A DNA stretch of 64,000 bases, from NCBI RefSeq assembly GCF_000577245.1, contig NZ_CBYO010000001.1, positions 1-64,000 of the forward strand. The letters are read 5' to 3'. Below, in pieces: positions 10,867 to 20,124 of this stretch. Every line of letters begins with the position of its first letter. Positions within the stretch are counted from its first letter, which is position 1. The notes under the pieces are model-generated. The model saw only the letters and a list, made by a program, of their open reading frames with translations, was not told where the DNA came from and made no database searches. The position numbers and the translations under genes were made by a program. The DNA is from Paucisalibacillus algeriensis (GTDB taxonomy: Bacteria > Bacillota > Bacilli > Bacillales > Amphibacillaceae).

Positions 10867-11060
10867 TTAACGGAGGCTTATCATTAGTTCACTGAACTTT
10901 TGAGAGGCTTCTTTTTTCATTTCTTGAGTTAAGTGGAGATAGATTATTTTGTTATTTGATCATCTGAATGGCCAATTCTGTCCATAATTTATTCGAGTGC
11001 TACACCAGCTTCCGTTAAGAGTAATGTATAGGCATGTCTCAGAGGAATTGATGTCAATTT
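10867..11060 (-). pseudogene. decayed tyrosine integrase, C-terminal remnant
   Basis: Read on the minus strand, this stretch gives LRHAYTLLLTEAGVALE, a stop, IMDRIGHSDDQITK, a stop, and then in another frame MKKEASQKFSELMISLR and stop. This is the C-terminal catalytic region of a phage-type tyrosine recombinase (HxLRHT-helix, LGHSD motif) with at least two nonsense changes and a frameshift. The catalytic tyrosine region (normally near IYLHVT) is destroyed. It points toward groEL, as an integrase beside its own att site would. No longer functional. Confidence 0.85.
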
Positions 11061-11192
11061 TAGAATGAGATTGGTAATTTCACTTTGGATAAACTAGTGC
11101 TTAAATTTTATAACATACCATCTATTTGCATAATCCTGTATAATAGAATTAGAAATTTTGTGCTTATTATAAAGAAGGTCGGGTGCCTGTGA

Positions 11193-11753
11193 ATGATCGA
11201 TAAATTCAAGGATTTTATTATAAGTGTCCTAGCCTCTTTAGTAGCTACATTTTTAACCACATATGCTTACCATTTTATACAGATTGGTATTGCTTTAGAT
11301 TTTAGGGGATTTATAAATATAGTTATTAACTATACATATTTAGTATATTGGATATTATTACTGTTACTTGTGATTATGGTTCGTTGGTTTATAAGAACTA
11401 GAATTGATAAGTTGCAAACTCCTTACCCTATGGTAATGAGTATTGGAAGCCATTATGATTTAGAATACAGTGGAGAGGGATATGGGTTCAAGTGGAAGAT
11501 ATATGCTCATGCTAAACGTAGAGATCCATTTTCCAATGAAATACTAGATATAAAAGTTGGTAGAGTAGATGGACCCTATTGTAAAAATGATTATAGAAGG
11601 ATGAAAGTATCAAGAACCTATTTTGGTAGGTATAAATATAAGTGTCCTAAATGTGGTTATAAAAGAACCCTATTAAAAAATACTTGGACATTAGAATGTG
11701 ATATTGAAGATGAAATCGAGGCTGAATATAGGGCTAAAATTAATGCCATATAA
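11193..11753 (+). CDS. unrecognised membrane protein with zinc-ribbon-like Cys
   Basis: I do not recognise this 186-aa protein. It has two hydrophobic segments (about residues 8-30 and 45-68), then a soluble domain. The C-terminal part holds PYCKND, YKCPKCGY and TLEC, a CxxC pair with flanking cysteines that could bind zinc. It is the first gene inside the island, about 200 bp ahead of the OLD-nuclease/helicase pair, and has no close partner. It could be cargo of unknown use or a membrane-acting defence component; that is speculation. Confidence 0.6.
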   Translation: MIDKFKDFIISVLASLVATFLTTYAYHFIQIGIALDFRGFINIVINYTYLVYWILLLLLVIMVRWFIRTRIDKLQTPYPMVMSIGSHYDLEYSGEGYGFKWKIYAHAKRRDPFSNEILDIKVGRVDGPYCKNDYRRMKVSRTYFGRYKYKCPKCGYKRTLLKNTWTLECDIEDEIEAEYRAKINAI

Positions 11754-11867
11754 AAATTATGCACATACTTGTTTTCAATGTATAAATAGAGGTAAAAGGA
11801 AAAATCATCTAATCCTCAATGGATAGAAATATGGGCTGTATATTAACTATATAAAACATCATTAGGA

Positions 11868-11911
11868 CAGGCAGAAGATTAGCACTAATACAGTGTACTT
11901 CTGTCTTTTTG
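11868..11911 (+). terminator. possible terminator before the nuclease-helicase pair
   Basis: GACAGGCAGAAG and CTTCTGTC can pair with a small bulge across a long loop, followed by TTTTTG. It would end transcription from the 186-aa membrane protein gene. The stem is imperfect. Confidence 0.45.
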
Positions 11912-11960
11912 TTATAAAGAGATATTTCACAAAGACTGAGCATTGAAAGGAGTTCACCCA

Positions 11961-13565
11961 TTGATAGAAAAAGTGATTATTAAAAACTATAAATCTATTG
12001 ATTATCTAGATTTAAAATTAGACGACACAATAAATATTCTTGTTGGTAATAATGAACAAGGAAAATCTACTATATTAGAAGCCGTTAATTTAGCACTAAC
12101 TAGTACATTAAATAAGAGAAATATACATAATGAACTAAATCCATTTCTTTTTAATAAGACTGTTGTTGAAGATTACATAAAAAACATTATTAAAGGTAAG
12201 CATGTAACCCCACCTAGCATACTTATAGAAATATATTTAAAGGAAAATAATCAGAATGCATCTTTGAAGGGGTCAAACAATTCAATTAAAGAAAATGCAT
12301 GTGGCATTAGTTTTTCCATAGAATTTGATAATGACTACACTGAAGAATATCAACAATACATAGAACAATCTACTGATATAAGAAATATACCGATAGAGTA
12401 TTATAAAGTTAATTGGTATTCTTTTGCATCTAATCCAATAACTTCACGAAGCAATCCTATTAAATGTGTATTAATCGATCCAACTGAAAGAAAGGCATGG
12501 AACGGAACAGACAGGTATATTTCAAGTGTAATTGGTGATACCTTAGACCCTAAACAGCGCGCAACTTTAAATTTTAATTTTAGAGATATTAAAGAGAAAT
12601 TCTCTCAAATTGAATCTATATCAAAGATTAATAGTACACTCTCTGAAAAAACAGGGGATATCTCAGATAAAGAACTTGCTATTTCTCTAGATATATCTCA
12701 AAAGAATGGATGGGAATCCAACTTGACTGCTTATCTGGATGATATACCTTTTGATTTCATTGGGAAAGGTGAGCAAAACTCGGTAAAATTGAAGTTATCA
12801 CTCGAATCAAATGCTGAAGAGGCTCAAGTAATCTTAATTGAAGAACCAGAAAACCACTTATCGCATTCAAATATGCAAAAATTAATTAATCAAATTTCCG
12901 AAAAATGTGAAGGGAAGCAGTTAATAATTACAACACATAGTACTTACGTTTTAAATAAACTTGGTTTAGACAAAGTAGTATTGATGAATAATGGAAAACA
13001 CATTACATTAAGAGATTTAAATGAGGATACTTATAATTATTTTAAAAAATTACCCGGTTACGATACACTTCGATTATTGCTAGCTGATAAGGCTATTTTA
13101 GTAGAAGGACCATCAGATGAGTTAATTGTTCAAAAGGCATATCTTCAAAAGCATAATAGGCTTCCTATCGAAGATGGTATAGATATTATTACTGTAAGAG
13201 GATTATCATTTAAGCGCTTTCTAGAGATAGCTGATCTTCTAAATAAAGAGGTTGCTGTTGTTACCGATAATGATGGAGATATTGATAAGCATATTATTGA
13301 AAAATATGGTGATCATTACCTAAAACATCCAACAATCAAAATTTGCTATAGTGACGACACGAGATATGCAACGTTAGAACCGCAGTTGGTATCAGTAAAT
13401 GAGTTATCTATTTTAAATGATATTTTAGGGAAGGATTATACCTCAGAGGCTGAGCTTATTAAATATATGACAAGTTCAGGTAATAAAAGTGAGTGTGCAA
13501 TGCGTATTTTTGATTCAAACCAAAAAATTGTTATACCGGGGTATATAAATGATGCAATTCAATAA
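11961..13565 (+). CDS. OLD-family ATPase/TOPRIM nuclease (GajA-like)
   Basis: A 534-aa protein with an SMC-like ATPase domain and a C-terminal TOPRIM nuclease domain, the layout of OLD-family nucleases such as GajA of Gabija. Walker A is GNNEQGKST near residue 29, and Walker B is VILIEEPENHLSH, followed by TTHSTYVLN. The TOPRIM acidic motifs are ILVEGPSDELIV and VVTDNDGD. The start is TTG 11961, eight bases after AAAGGAG; the frame itself opens at 11943. It overlaps the helicase gene by 17 bases. The family and the pairing point to anti-phage DNA cleavage. It is somewhat shorter than GajA (about 578 aa), so an exact Gabija call is not certain. Confidence 0.8.
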   Translation: MIEKVIIKNYKSIDYLDLKLDDTINILVGNNEQGKSTILEAVNLALTSTLNKRNIHNELNPFLFNKTVVEDYIKNIIKGKHVTPPSILIEIYLKENNQNASLKGSNNSIKENACGISFSIEFDNDYTEEYQQYIEQSTDIRNIPIEYYKVNWYSFASNPITSRSNPIKCVLIDPTERKAWNGTDRYISSVIGDTLDPKQRATLNFNFRDIKEKFSQIESISKINSTLSEKTGDISDKELAISLDISQKNGWESNLTAYLDDIPFDFIGKGEQNSVKLKLSLESNAEEAQVILIEEPENHLSHSNMQKLINQISEKCEGKQLIITTHSTYVLNKLGLDKVVLMNNGKHITLRDLNEDTYNYFKKLPGYDTLRLLLADKAILVEGPSDELIVQKAYLQKHNRLPIEDGIDIITVRGLSFKRFLEIADLLNKEVAVVTDNDGDIDKHIIEKYGDHYLKHPTIKICYSDDTRYATLEPQLVSVNELSILNDILGKDYTSEAELIKYMTSSGNKSECAMRIFDSNQKIVIPGYINDAIQ

Positions 13566-14667
13566 CAGAGTAATTATTGCTGCAGCAGGTTCAGGAAAAT
13601 CATCAGATCTAGTTGAAAAAGCATTGAACAATAATGACAAAAGGATATTGATAACAACATTTACAATAGATAATACAAAAGAAATTGAGGAAAAAATTTT
13701 TGATAAAATTGGATATGTCCCTAAGAATGTTGTTGTTCAAACATGGTATTCCTTCTTACTAAGAGAATGTGTAAGGCCTTATCAAAACTTCTTATACGAT
13801 AAACAAAGAATTGAAAATATAGAATTTGTTAATGGTCAATCTACACTATATATAGCTAAAACCGATGTCGAAAAGTACTATTTTCGTGATGGAAAATATA
13901 TTTATACTGACAAGTTGTGTGATTTCGTGCTTGAGGTTAATAAAATATCAAACGGCTTGATTATAGAACGATTAGAAGATTTGTATGATATCATTATGAT
14001 CGATGAAGTACAGGATCTAGCTGGAAGTGATTTGAACTTCCTTTATCTATTATTAAAATCTAATATACATAATATTATTGTTGGAGATAACCGACAGGCT
14101 ACTTACTTCACCAATAATTCAAGGAAAAACAAAAAATATAGAGGGCAAACTATTTTTGAACTGTTTAGTGAATGGCAGAAAGAAGGACTCTGTTCTATTA
14201 CATATAAGACAGAATGTTTCCGATGTAACCAATTTATCTGTGACATTGCAGATTCACTTTATCCCGAAATGCCTAAAACCAATTCCATGAATGATATGGA
14301 AACTGGACACGATGGTGTTTTTTACATTCGAAGCGGCGAAGTTTTGGAATATGTAAAAAAGTATTCTCCAGTGGTGTTGAGATATGATAAAAGGACTAAA
14401 AATATACCAGATAGTTTTTCACCTTTAAATTTTGGAAAGTCCAAAGGATTAACGTTTGATAGAGTCCTTATTTATCCAAATGGCCCAGTTAATAAGTTTT
14501 TAAAAGGTGATTATGAAGCTGTGAGTAAACCCAAAACTAAAGCAGCTTTGTATGTTGCTTTAACAACAGCGAGATTCAGTGTTGCGTTTGTAACTGACCA
14601 AAAGGTAATTTCAAATGAGTTTGTTGAAGAATTCACTCTAAGAGATAGTGAAGGAATGACTGTTTAA
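13549..14667 (+). CDS. UvrD/SF1-type helicase (GajB-like)
   Basis: A compact 372-aa superfamily-1 helicase. Motif I is AAAGSGKSSDL, motif II IMIDEVQDL, motif III VGDNRQATY, motif V GKSKGLTFDRVL, and motif VI VALTTARFSVAFV with the arginine kept. It is shorter than GajB (about 494 aa) and appears to lack large inserted subdomains. It overlaps the OLD-type nuclease gene by 17 bases (ATG at 13549 or 13552), so the two are coupled. In Gabija the GajB partner senses or unwinds DNA ends for GajA; a like role is inferred here. Confidence 0.78.
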   Translation: MMQFNNRVIIAAAGSGKSSDLVEKALNNNDKRILITTFTIDNTKEIEEKIFDKIGYVPKNVVVQTWYSFLLRECVRPYQNFLYDKQRIENIEFVNGQSTLYIAKTDVEKYYFRDGKYIYTDKLCDFVLEVNKISNGLIIERLEDLYDIIMIDEVQDLAGSDLNFLYLLLKSNIHNIIVGDNRQATYFTNNSRKNKKYRGQTIFELFSEWQKEGLCSITYKTECFRCNQFICDIADSLYPEMPKTNSMNDMETGHDGVFYIRSGEVLEYVKKYSPVVLRYDKRTKNIPDSFSPLNFGKSKGLTFDRVLIYPNGPVNKFLKGDYEAVSKPKTKAALYVALTTARFSVAFVTDQKVISNEFVEEFTLRDSEGMTV

Positions 14668-14894
14668 GCTTAAAGCTCCTATTAATCAATTAACTAATAG
14701 GCACTAAATGTCTTGAATGTAATATACTTTTAACCTTGATTTAATGTTGAAAATAAGAAACTGTAGAGAAAAATAAGTTAAAGATAAAACTATAGGTTTA
14801 ATTATTAGTTTGAAATATGTATAAAAACTGTTGCAAAATGAGGTACCAATTTGGAATAAATATAATTGGCAAAGAGTAACTAGGAGATTAAAGT

Positions 14895-16886
14895 ATGCTA
14901 AAAAGAGTAAAATTAGTGAACTGTAAGTCTATCAAGAAAGTAGATATAAAGATTGATAAAAACAACTGTATTATTGGTAAAAATGGGGTAGGTAAAACAA
15001 CCTTTATAAAAGCAATACAATACTTTTATAACTCTCTTGAAGGTAAGAAAAGTGATTTTATAATTTTTGATAAAAATAATCCTTATAATGAATTTGCTGA
15101 AATTGAGCTAATCTTTGACTTTAATTATTTTATCACAGTATATGAAGTTTATTCTTTTAAAAAATCTATTGGTGAGATGAAGCAAAGCGACTTTATGGAT
15201 AATATAGGGGAATTAATCTCCTTTGTAGATAGGAATAATATGTTAGCAATTAGATTATATGTAGACAAAGAAGGTAATACAGAATGGGCAACGGGATTAT
15301 CCTTTGAATTACGTAAAGTACTTAAAACAATTTACCCATTTTACTATATATCAATTAAAAATAATGATCATACAAATTGGGAAACTCTATGGGAAATGGT
15401 TGGGGATATGGCTAAACTCCCTAGCTTTAACTTAGAAGAGGACCTTGGTGATTTAATAAACCAACAATATGGTGACTCATATGGAAAAATTATAGATATA
15501 TTAAGAGATAAATTTGATAGAAATAATATAGTAATTAGTCCTTTTACCAATCAAGAGAAGTTCTTAAATGCAATCAAGCTACAATTAGGTGGGGAGAAAC
15601 TAAGGTATAGATATAAAGAATTGAGTTACTTTTCTGAAGGGACAAACTCATTTAATTATCTACAGCTATTTTGTAGTTTAGTGGCAAAAATAGCAGAACA
15701 AAAATTAAAGATTCCTTTACTACTACTTGACGAACCAGAAGTAGGATTACATCCGAAATACATAGATGATCTAATGAATAATTTAATTAGGAACGAAAAT
15801 AAGAATCAAAGCATTATAGTTACACATGCACCTAGAGTATTAAAAAATATTATAAAAAAAACACACGATTACAACATTCTACATGCAACTAATAGGCAGA
15901 ATGGTTATGCAAACATAACAATAATTAATCAATTCCAAGACCATAGGGAAAAAAATATATTATCAGATGAAGAAGCTAGCTACTATTTTTCTGAACAAAT
16001 TGTATTTGTGGAAGGGAATACAGAGTTAGAGTTGTTTAATAATAATAACTTGATGACGCTTTTTCCCTTTTTAAGACAAGTTGACTTTTATTCATTTGAT
16101 GGGGATACTGTGAATATTTCAACAATACATCCAGAGATTAGAAATACAAAAATTCCCTATTTAATTATAGTAGATAATGATTATATCTTTGAAGTTGATA
16201 ATGTAGGGAATCCAGTGTTAAAACATGGTAAAAAGGATTTCCTAAATCCACTGGACAATGTAAGATTTAAAACGCAGCACGATAAAGAGATGTTTCATTT
16301 TGGGGAAAATGGAAAATTATATGATTTAAGAATGAAAATAAATTCGCTAAGTTCATATAAGTATAGTTTAGATAAATATTGGTGTACAGTTTATGGCGAT
16401 TATTTTAAAGATTTCAAGGAATTAATTAAGCTATATTGTCTAAAATATAAAGTTTATCCAATTAATACAACCATTGAAGGTTCTTTGGTGAATTACAATA
16501 ATCTAAATTTATTTAGGGATTGGTTAATAGCTAATCATCCATATGACCAAAGATATATTCATGATCTATTTAATATCTCTAATAATAAAGAAACCCTAAC
16601 AACTGCATTTCGTCTTATTGTTAATGGTAAATACGACACCTTGAAAAACATAATGAAAGATAATAAAACAAATTCATTTCCTGATACTATTAGAAAGTCA
16701 TATCTTACAATTCATAGACTTAGACATGAGTATGATAAAACCACTGGCTGGGTATCCGCATGGTTAGATTATGTTTTTAGTAAAGAAATAAATATTCACA
16801 ACACGAGGGAAGAACAAGTAAAGCAGTTTAGTATTTACTTTCCAGAACTCTACGATATAATAAAAAATATAAATAAGATGAGTTAG
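14895..16886 (+). CDS. retron-associated ATPase-TOPRIM effector
   Basis: A 663-aa ATPase with Walker A IGKNGVGKTTF (residues 27-37), Walker B LLLLDEPEVGLHPKY and the TTHAPRV-like motif VTHAPRVLKNI. A TOPRIM-like domain follows: QIVFVEGNTELELF and then LIIVDNDYIF. About 200 residues without recognised motifs follow at the C-terminus. AGGAG precedes the ATG. It lies directly upstream of the retron ncRNA and reverse transcriptase. Retrons with an OLD-like ATPase-TOPRIM effector are known (Retron-Eco8 type), and in those the effector stays inactive until phage disturbs the RT-msDNA complex. Applied here, that is inference. Confidence 0.78.
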   Translation: MLKRVKLVNCKSIKKVDIKIDKNNCIIGKNGVGKTTFIKAIQYFYNSLEGKKSDFIIFDKNNPYNEFAEIELIFDFNYFITVYEVYSFKKSIGEMKQSDFMDNIGELISFVDRNNMLAIRLYVDKEGNTEWATGLSFELRKVLKTIYPFYYISIKNNDHTNWETLWEMVGDMAKLPSFNLEEDLGDLINQQYGDSYGKIIDILRDKFDRNNIVISPFTNQEKFLNAIKLQLGGEKLRYRYKELSYFSEGTNSFNYLQLFCSLVAKIAEQKLKIPLLLLDEPEVGLHPKYIDDLMNNLIRNENKNQSIIVTHAPRVLKNIIKKTHDYNILHATNRQNGYANITIINQFQDHREKNILSDEEASYYFSEQIVFVEGNTELELFNNNNLMTLFPFLRQVDFYSFDGDTVNISTIHPEIRNTKIPYLIIVDNDYIFEVDNVGNPVLKHGKKDFLNPLDNVRFKTQHDKEMFHFGENGKLYDLRMKINSLSSYKYSLDKYWCTVYGDYFKDFKELIKLYCLKYKVYPINTTIEGSLVNYNNLNLFRDWLIANHPYDQRYIHDLFNISNNKETLTTAFRLIVNGKYDTLKNIMKDNKTNSFPDTIRKSYLTIHRLRHEYDKTTGWVSAWLDYVFSKEINIHNTREEQVKQFSIYFPELYDIIKNINKMS

Positions 16887-17112
16887 AGGGAGTAGCAAGG
16901 AATATTAATATAGAGTATTCCATACCTTGAGAATTATATTCTCAGTATTTCTACATAGAATTACATCAGTAGGATATAAAAAGCCAAGGGTCTAGTGTCT
17001 CTATTAGAAGTGCCGATCGGCGCACTCTAATTTGTTATCATGTTAACTTTGTTAATTGGTATTATAGTCGCTAAGTTTCGCTACGCGTAATTTTGAGAAA
17101 GTACTCCCTCTA
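16884..17112 (+). ncRNA. retron msr-msd non-coding RNA
   Basis: Bounded by perfect 11-base complementary arms: TAGAGGGAGTA (16884-16894, a1) and TACTCCCTCTA (17102-17112, a2), extendable past a one-base bulge. Directly after a1 comes AGC (16894-16896), matching the conserved branch-G context. Next are a hairpin with CAAGG/CCTTG and GGAATA/TATTCC arms, and a perfect 6-bp hairpin GAGAAT-TAT-ATTCTC (16929-16943), which fit the msr. A larger hairpin around 17004-17032 (ATTAGA.../...TCTAAT) probably belongs to the msd. It overlaps the ATPase stop by a few bases and ends 19 bases before the RT start. The msd limits are not fixed. Confidence 0.82.
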
Positions 17113-17131
17113 CTCTAAAAAGAGGATAGTT

Positions 17132-18133
17132 ATGCAAATATACATATATAGGGAAGATTTCTTTTATAATAAGATACTAGCAACCTCAAAATCACTAGTT
17201 GAAGAAATACTAAAAGATAAAAGTAAATATTATACCAAAAGAAGAATCCCGAAAAAAAATGGTTTTCGTACTATCAACTGCCTTGAAAAAAATTCGGCTT
17301 TATCAAAAATTCAGCAAAGCATTCGAATTAACTTCTTAAATACAATATCTATTCCAAACTATGTTTATGGTTTTGTATCAGGTCAATCATACAGCGATTA
17401 TCTGAAACCCCATGTTAGACGAAAATATTACCTGAGACTAGATATTAAGAACTTTTTTGAAAACATTACAAATGACACTCTAGAATCTGTATTCTCATAT
17501 TATTTTCGTCTGAATGATAATAGAAAAAAAGAAGAATTATTATTATTTATTGATTTAATCACATTAGACGGAAAGTTACCACAGGGGGCAATCACGTCTC
17601 CCACTATATCTAATATTGTATTTAGGCAATTAGATATTAGAATAAATAAATACTGTAAAAAGTTTAATATTAACTACTCTAGATATGCCGACGATCTTTT
17701 ATTTTCTTCTGATAATAATTTCTTACATAATCATTTCTTTATAAAGAAAATCAAATATATTATTTCCACTAGGGGATTCGAAATAAATAAACATAAAATA
17801 AGATATGATCAAGACTCTATTTCTTTAAATGGATTTGTTATAGAAGATAGTATTAGACTTTCAAGGAGCAAACTGAAAGGGTTATCAAATACTTTATTTA
17901 TAATTGATAAGCATAGGAGTAATTTTGATATAACAAAAGTACTCTCTGATATTAACAATAGTGGATTAAATAGAGAAATTGAAAATAAATATTCACTACT
18001 AAACTATTTAGCTGGTTATAGGGCATTTTTATTGCAATTTTTAGATAGAGAAAACCCAGAGGATTATTATAATAAAAAAATTTCTAAGTACGTTAATAGA
18101 ATACAAAATTCCATTGAATTGTTACGAGGGTAA
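17132..18133 (+). CDS. retron reverse transcriptase
   Basis: A 333-aa reverse transcriptase without extra domains, typical of retrons. Motifs are present in order: IPKKNGFRTI, YLRLDIKNFFENI (motif A), QGAITSPTISNIVF, and the catalytic YADD at about residues 185-188. The retron-type segment around VYGFVSGQSYSDY is present, while the usual VTG of region Y reads LNG. I chose ATG 17132, six bases after AGAGG. The frame opens at TTG 17093, but that would translate the a2 arm of the ncRNA. It should copy the adjacent msd into msDNA and guard the ATPase-TOPRIM effector. Confidence 0.9.
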   Translation: MQIYIYREDFFYNKILATSKSLVEEILKDKSKYYTKRRIPKKNGFRTINCLEKNSALSKIQQSIRINFLNTISIPNYVYGFVSGQSYSDYLKPHVRRKYYLRLDIKNFFENITNDTLESVFSYYFRLNDNRKKEELLLFIDLITLDGKLPQGAITSPTISNIVFRQLDIRINKYCKKFNINYSRYADDLLFSSDNNFLHNHFFIKKIKYIISTRGFEINKHKIRYDQDSISLNGFVIEDSIRLSRSKLKGLSNTLFIIDKHRSNFDITKVLSDINNSGLNREIENKYSLLNYLAGYRAFLLQFLDRENPEDYYNKKISKYVNRIQNSIELLRG

Positions 18134-18256
18134 TCCGGATACTAAATAATGTAACTTTTGCTAGCTTCTTGAAATAGTTAAATACAACAGCTATCACTAT
18201 AAAGAATGTCTATTCCTAACAAATATTATACTTTTGTCAATACAGTCAAAAAGTCA

Positions 18257-18284
18257 GGCACCTTAGAACTCAGGTGTCTTTTTT
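18257..18284 (+). terminator. terminator after the retron
   Basis: GGCACCT and AGGTGTC pair around an 8-base loop, followed by TTTTTT. It lies in the 355-bp gap after the RT gene, which otherwise holds only the promoter region of the next operon. Confidence 0.75.
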
Positions 18285-18447
18285 GATATACAGATTGCTA
18301 ATCCCCCATTTCATTTTCTCGAACTCCTGAAATTGAAGCTCCTTTCCATTATTTTATTTTGTCAATTGGTTGCAAATTAACTTATTATCTAAAGAAGTTT
18401 TAAGACCTAGATAATTCTGATAAATTCTAATTCATTATAGAAAAACA

Positions 18448-18456
18448 TGGTATAAT
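18448..18456 (+). promoter_or_regulatory. extended -10 promoter of the three-component operon
   Basis: TGGTATAAT is a full extended -10 element (TGnTATAAT) 33 bp before the ATG at 18489. No good -35 box is seen, which an extended -10 can tolerate. Confidence 0.5.
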
Positions 18457-18488
18457 TATATCTATATAAACTGTTGTGTGGTGATACT

Positions 18489-19643
18489 ATGGGTAGAGCT
18501 ATAAATGATGCAACTTTGGTGAAAGCTGGGGACATTTTTCAATATTATATTGCATTACGCGATTGTTTTAAATTGAAAAGTGGAGATAAATTGCAAATCG
18601 AGGTTAACGGTGATGTAAGTCTTATTGCGGATTTATCAAAGGATTCATTTCAGAAAGAGGTAAAGCATCATTTTGGAAATAAAAATCTTAGTGATAGGGA
18701 TGTAGATTTTTGGAAAACTGTATCTAATTGGTATGTTGAGTATGATAGAATTACAGAATTTGCAAGTTTGATTTTACATACCACTTCTACGATATCCTCT
18801 GATTCTCCTTTTTACAATTGGAATACTAAAAAACCTAACGATAAAATCGCAATTTTGCAATCGATTGGAAAAGTGAATAAAAAGAGAGAAGAAACATTTA
18901 GAAAATACTATAATAAAATTTTTGCAAAAGCAATTTATGATGAGAGTAAGTTATTAAATATTTTATCAAGATTTACCATTGAATCCTCTCAAAATCAAAT
19001 TTCAGGTATTTCAAAAGAATTTAGTTCCTACATAGGACATATTCCTGAAAACAACCGTGATAATTATATTGGCGCATTGCTTGGAAGAATCGTCTCTATA
19101 ATTAAAGACCCACCACACCGCTGGGAAGTAACTAGAGAAGAGTTTGATAAAATATTACAACAAGAATCACCTGCTTATTCTAATCCAAGTAAAAAACCAT
19201 TACCGAGTGACTTTGCAGAGGTGAATGTTCCTGAACAAAAAGCACAATCACTATTAAATAAAGAATTTGTAGAGGCTATTCGAAAAATTGAATATGATAA
19301 ACAAATACCGGATGCTGTTTCGGATTATTGGAAAGCTGAAATGACAGTCATAAAATATTTTAAAGATGACTTTTTATATCTTAAAAGTGTACCACTATAT
19401 AAAAATGAGTTAAAAAGAAAATTAAAATATGTTAAAGAAAGTAAAGCTATCGAAACTGAAGGAATGAATAGAACTGTAGAAATTAGGAATTCAAAATTGA
19501 TGTACACTGAGGTTATGGGGTGGGATGCAAAGGATTTAGGCTCAATAGTTAGAAATCAGGGCTACTTTCAAAGAGGAATTATTCATACTATTGTTGACGA
19601 TAAAGAGTTTAGTTGGGATATAGGTGAAGAAGATGAGTATTAA
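18489..19643 (+). CDS. ABC three-component system protein with nuclease-like N-terminus
   Basis: A 384-aa protein, first of a three-gene overlapping operon. Near the N-terminus is KAGDIFQYYIALRDCF, then D42 in EVNGDVS and E57-x-K59 in QKEVKHH. This D...ExK arrangement with a preceding Gln looks like a PD-(D/E)xK nuclease core of the Cap4/DUF4297 kind. The C-terminal half fits the domain that links effectors to ABC three-component systems. ATG 18489 follows GGTGA. It probably acts as the toxic effector, licensed by the ATPase encoded third. Effector type is inferred from motif spacing only. Confidence 0.7.
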   Translation: MGRAINDATLVKAGDIFQYYIALRDCFKLKSGDKLQIEVNGDVSLIADLSKDSFQKEVKHHFGNKNLSDRDVDFWKTVSNWYVEYDRITEFASLILHTTSTISSDSPFYNWNTKKPNDKIAILQSIGKVNKKREETFRKYYNKIFAKAIYDESKLLNILSRFTIESSQNQISGISKEFSSYIGHIPENNRDNYIGALLGRIVSIIKDPPHRWEVTREEFDKILQQESPAYSNPSKKPLPSDFAEVNVPEQKAQSLLNKEFVEAIRKIEYDKQIPDAVSDYWKAEMTVIKYFKDDFLYLKSVPLYKNELKRKLKYVKESKAIETEGMNRTVEIRNSKLMYTEVMGWDAKDLGSIVRNQGYFQRGIIHTIVDDKEFSWDIGEEDEY

Positions 19644-20124
19644 AAATATACGGGCATTATCAATGAATTCTCATTTTTTTAGCGTTCTTTTGCAAGGCTT
19701 TTTAACGGGTTTCAATAAGCCTTGTGAGATAAGATTAATTTTTATGGCGTTGCCTATTCTGTTACATTCTGAATCGAGAAAAAAGTTAGCTTCCGCAAAA
19801 AGTACAAGTAGGATGGAAACTTTATTTAACAAACCAGAGAGATTAGAAAATAATATTAATATTTCGGGAAAAGTAAAGCTTGCAGGATATGTAAGACGCT
19901 ATAATGAGCTAAAGATTTTTTCGAAAAAGGCGTTAGTGATTTTGTACTCAAAAAAGAAGATAGTATTAAATGAAAAAAAAATAATACTAATAGAACCAAT
20001 AAAATATTTGGATTATGATGGTTCTATAAGAGATTGGATTAAGGCTGCACATTATTTAGGAGTTGTTTTTGCAAAGAGTAATGAAGATCACTTGAATTAT
20101 TTCTTAGGGGTGGGCAGAGAATGA
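19633..20124 (+). CDS. three-component ABC system middle component
   Basis: A 163-aa protein that matches the middle-component family: an N-terminal block with LLQGFLTGF and IRLIFMALPILLHSESRKKLA, then a basic C-terminal half. It has no enzymatic motif. ATG 19633 lies five bases after AGGTGA and overlaps the upstream stop by 11 bases; its own stop overlaps the next start in ATGA. It is thought to bridge the ATPase and the effector; biochemistry for the family is thin. Confidence 0.72.
   Translation: MSIKNIRALSMNSHFFSVLLQGFLTGFNKPCEIRLIFMALPILLHSESRKKLASAKSTSRMETLFNKPERLENNINISGKVKLAGYVRRYNELKIFSKKALVILYSKKKIVLNEKKIILIEPIKYLDYDGSIRDWIKAAHYLGVVFAKSNEDHLNYFLGVGRE

Noticed and set aside
17093-17131. 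Longer start for the reverse transcriptase at TTG 17093
   Set aside because: It would translate the a2 arm of the retron ncRNA, and the ATG at 17132 has a good AGAGG site.
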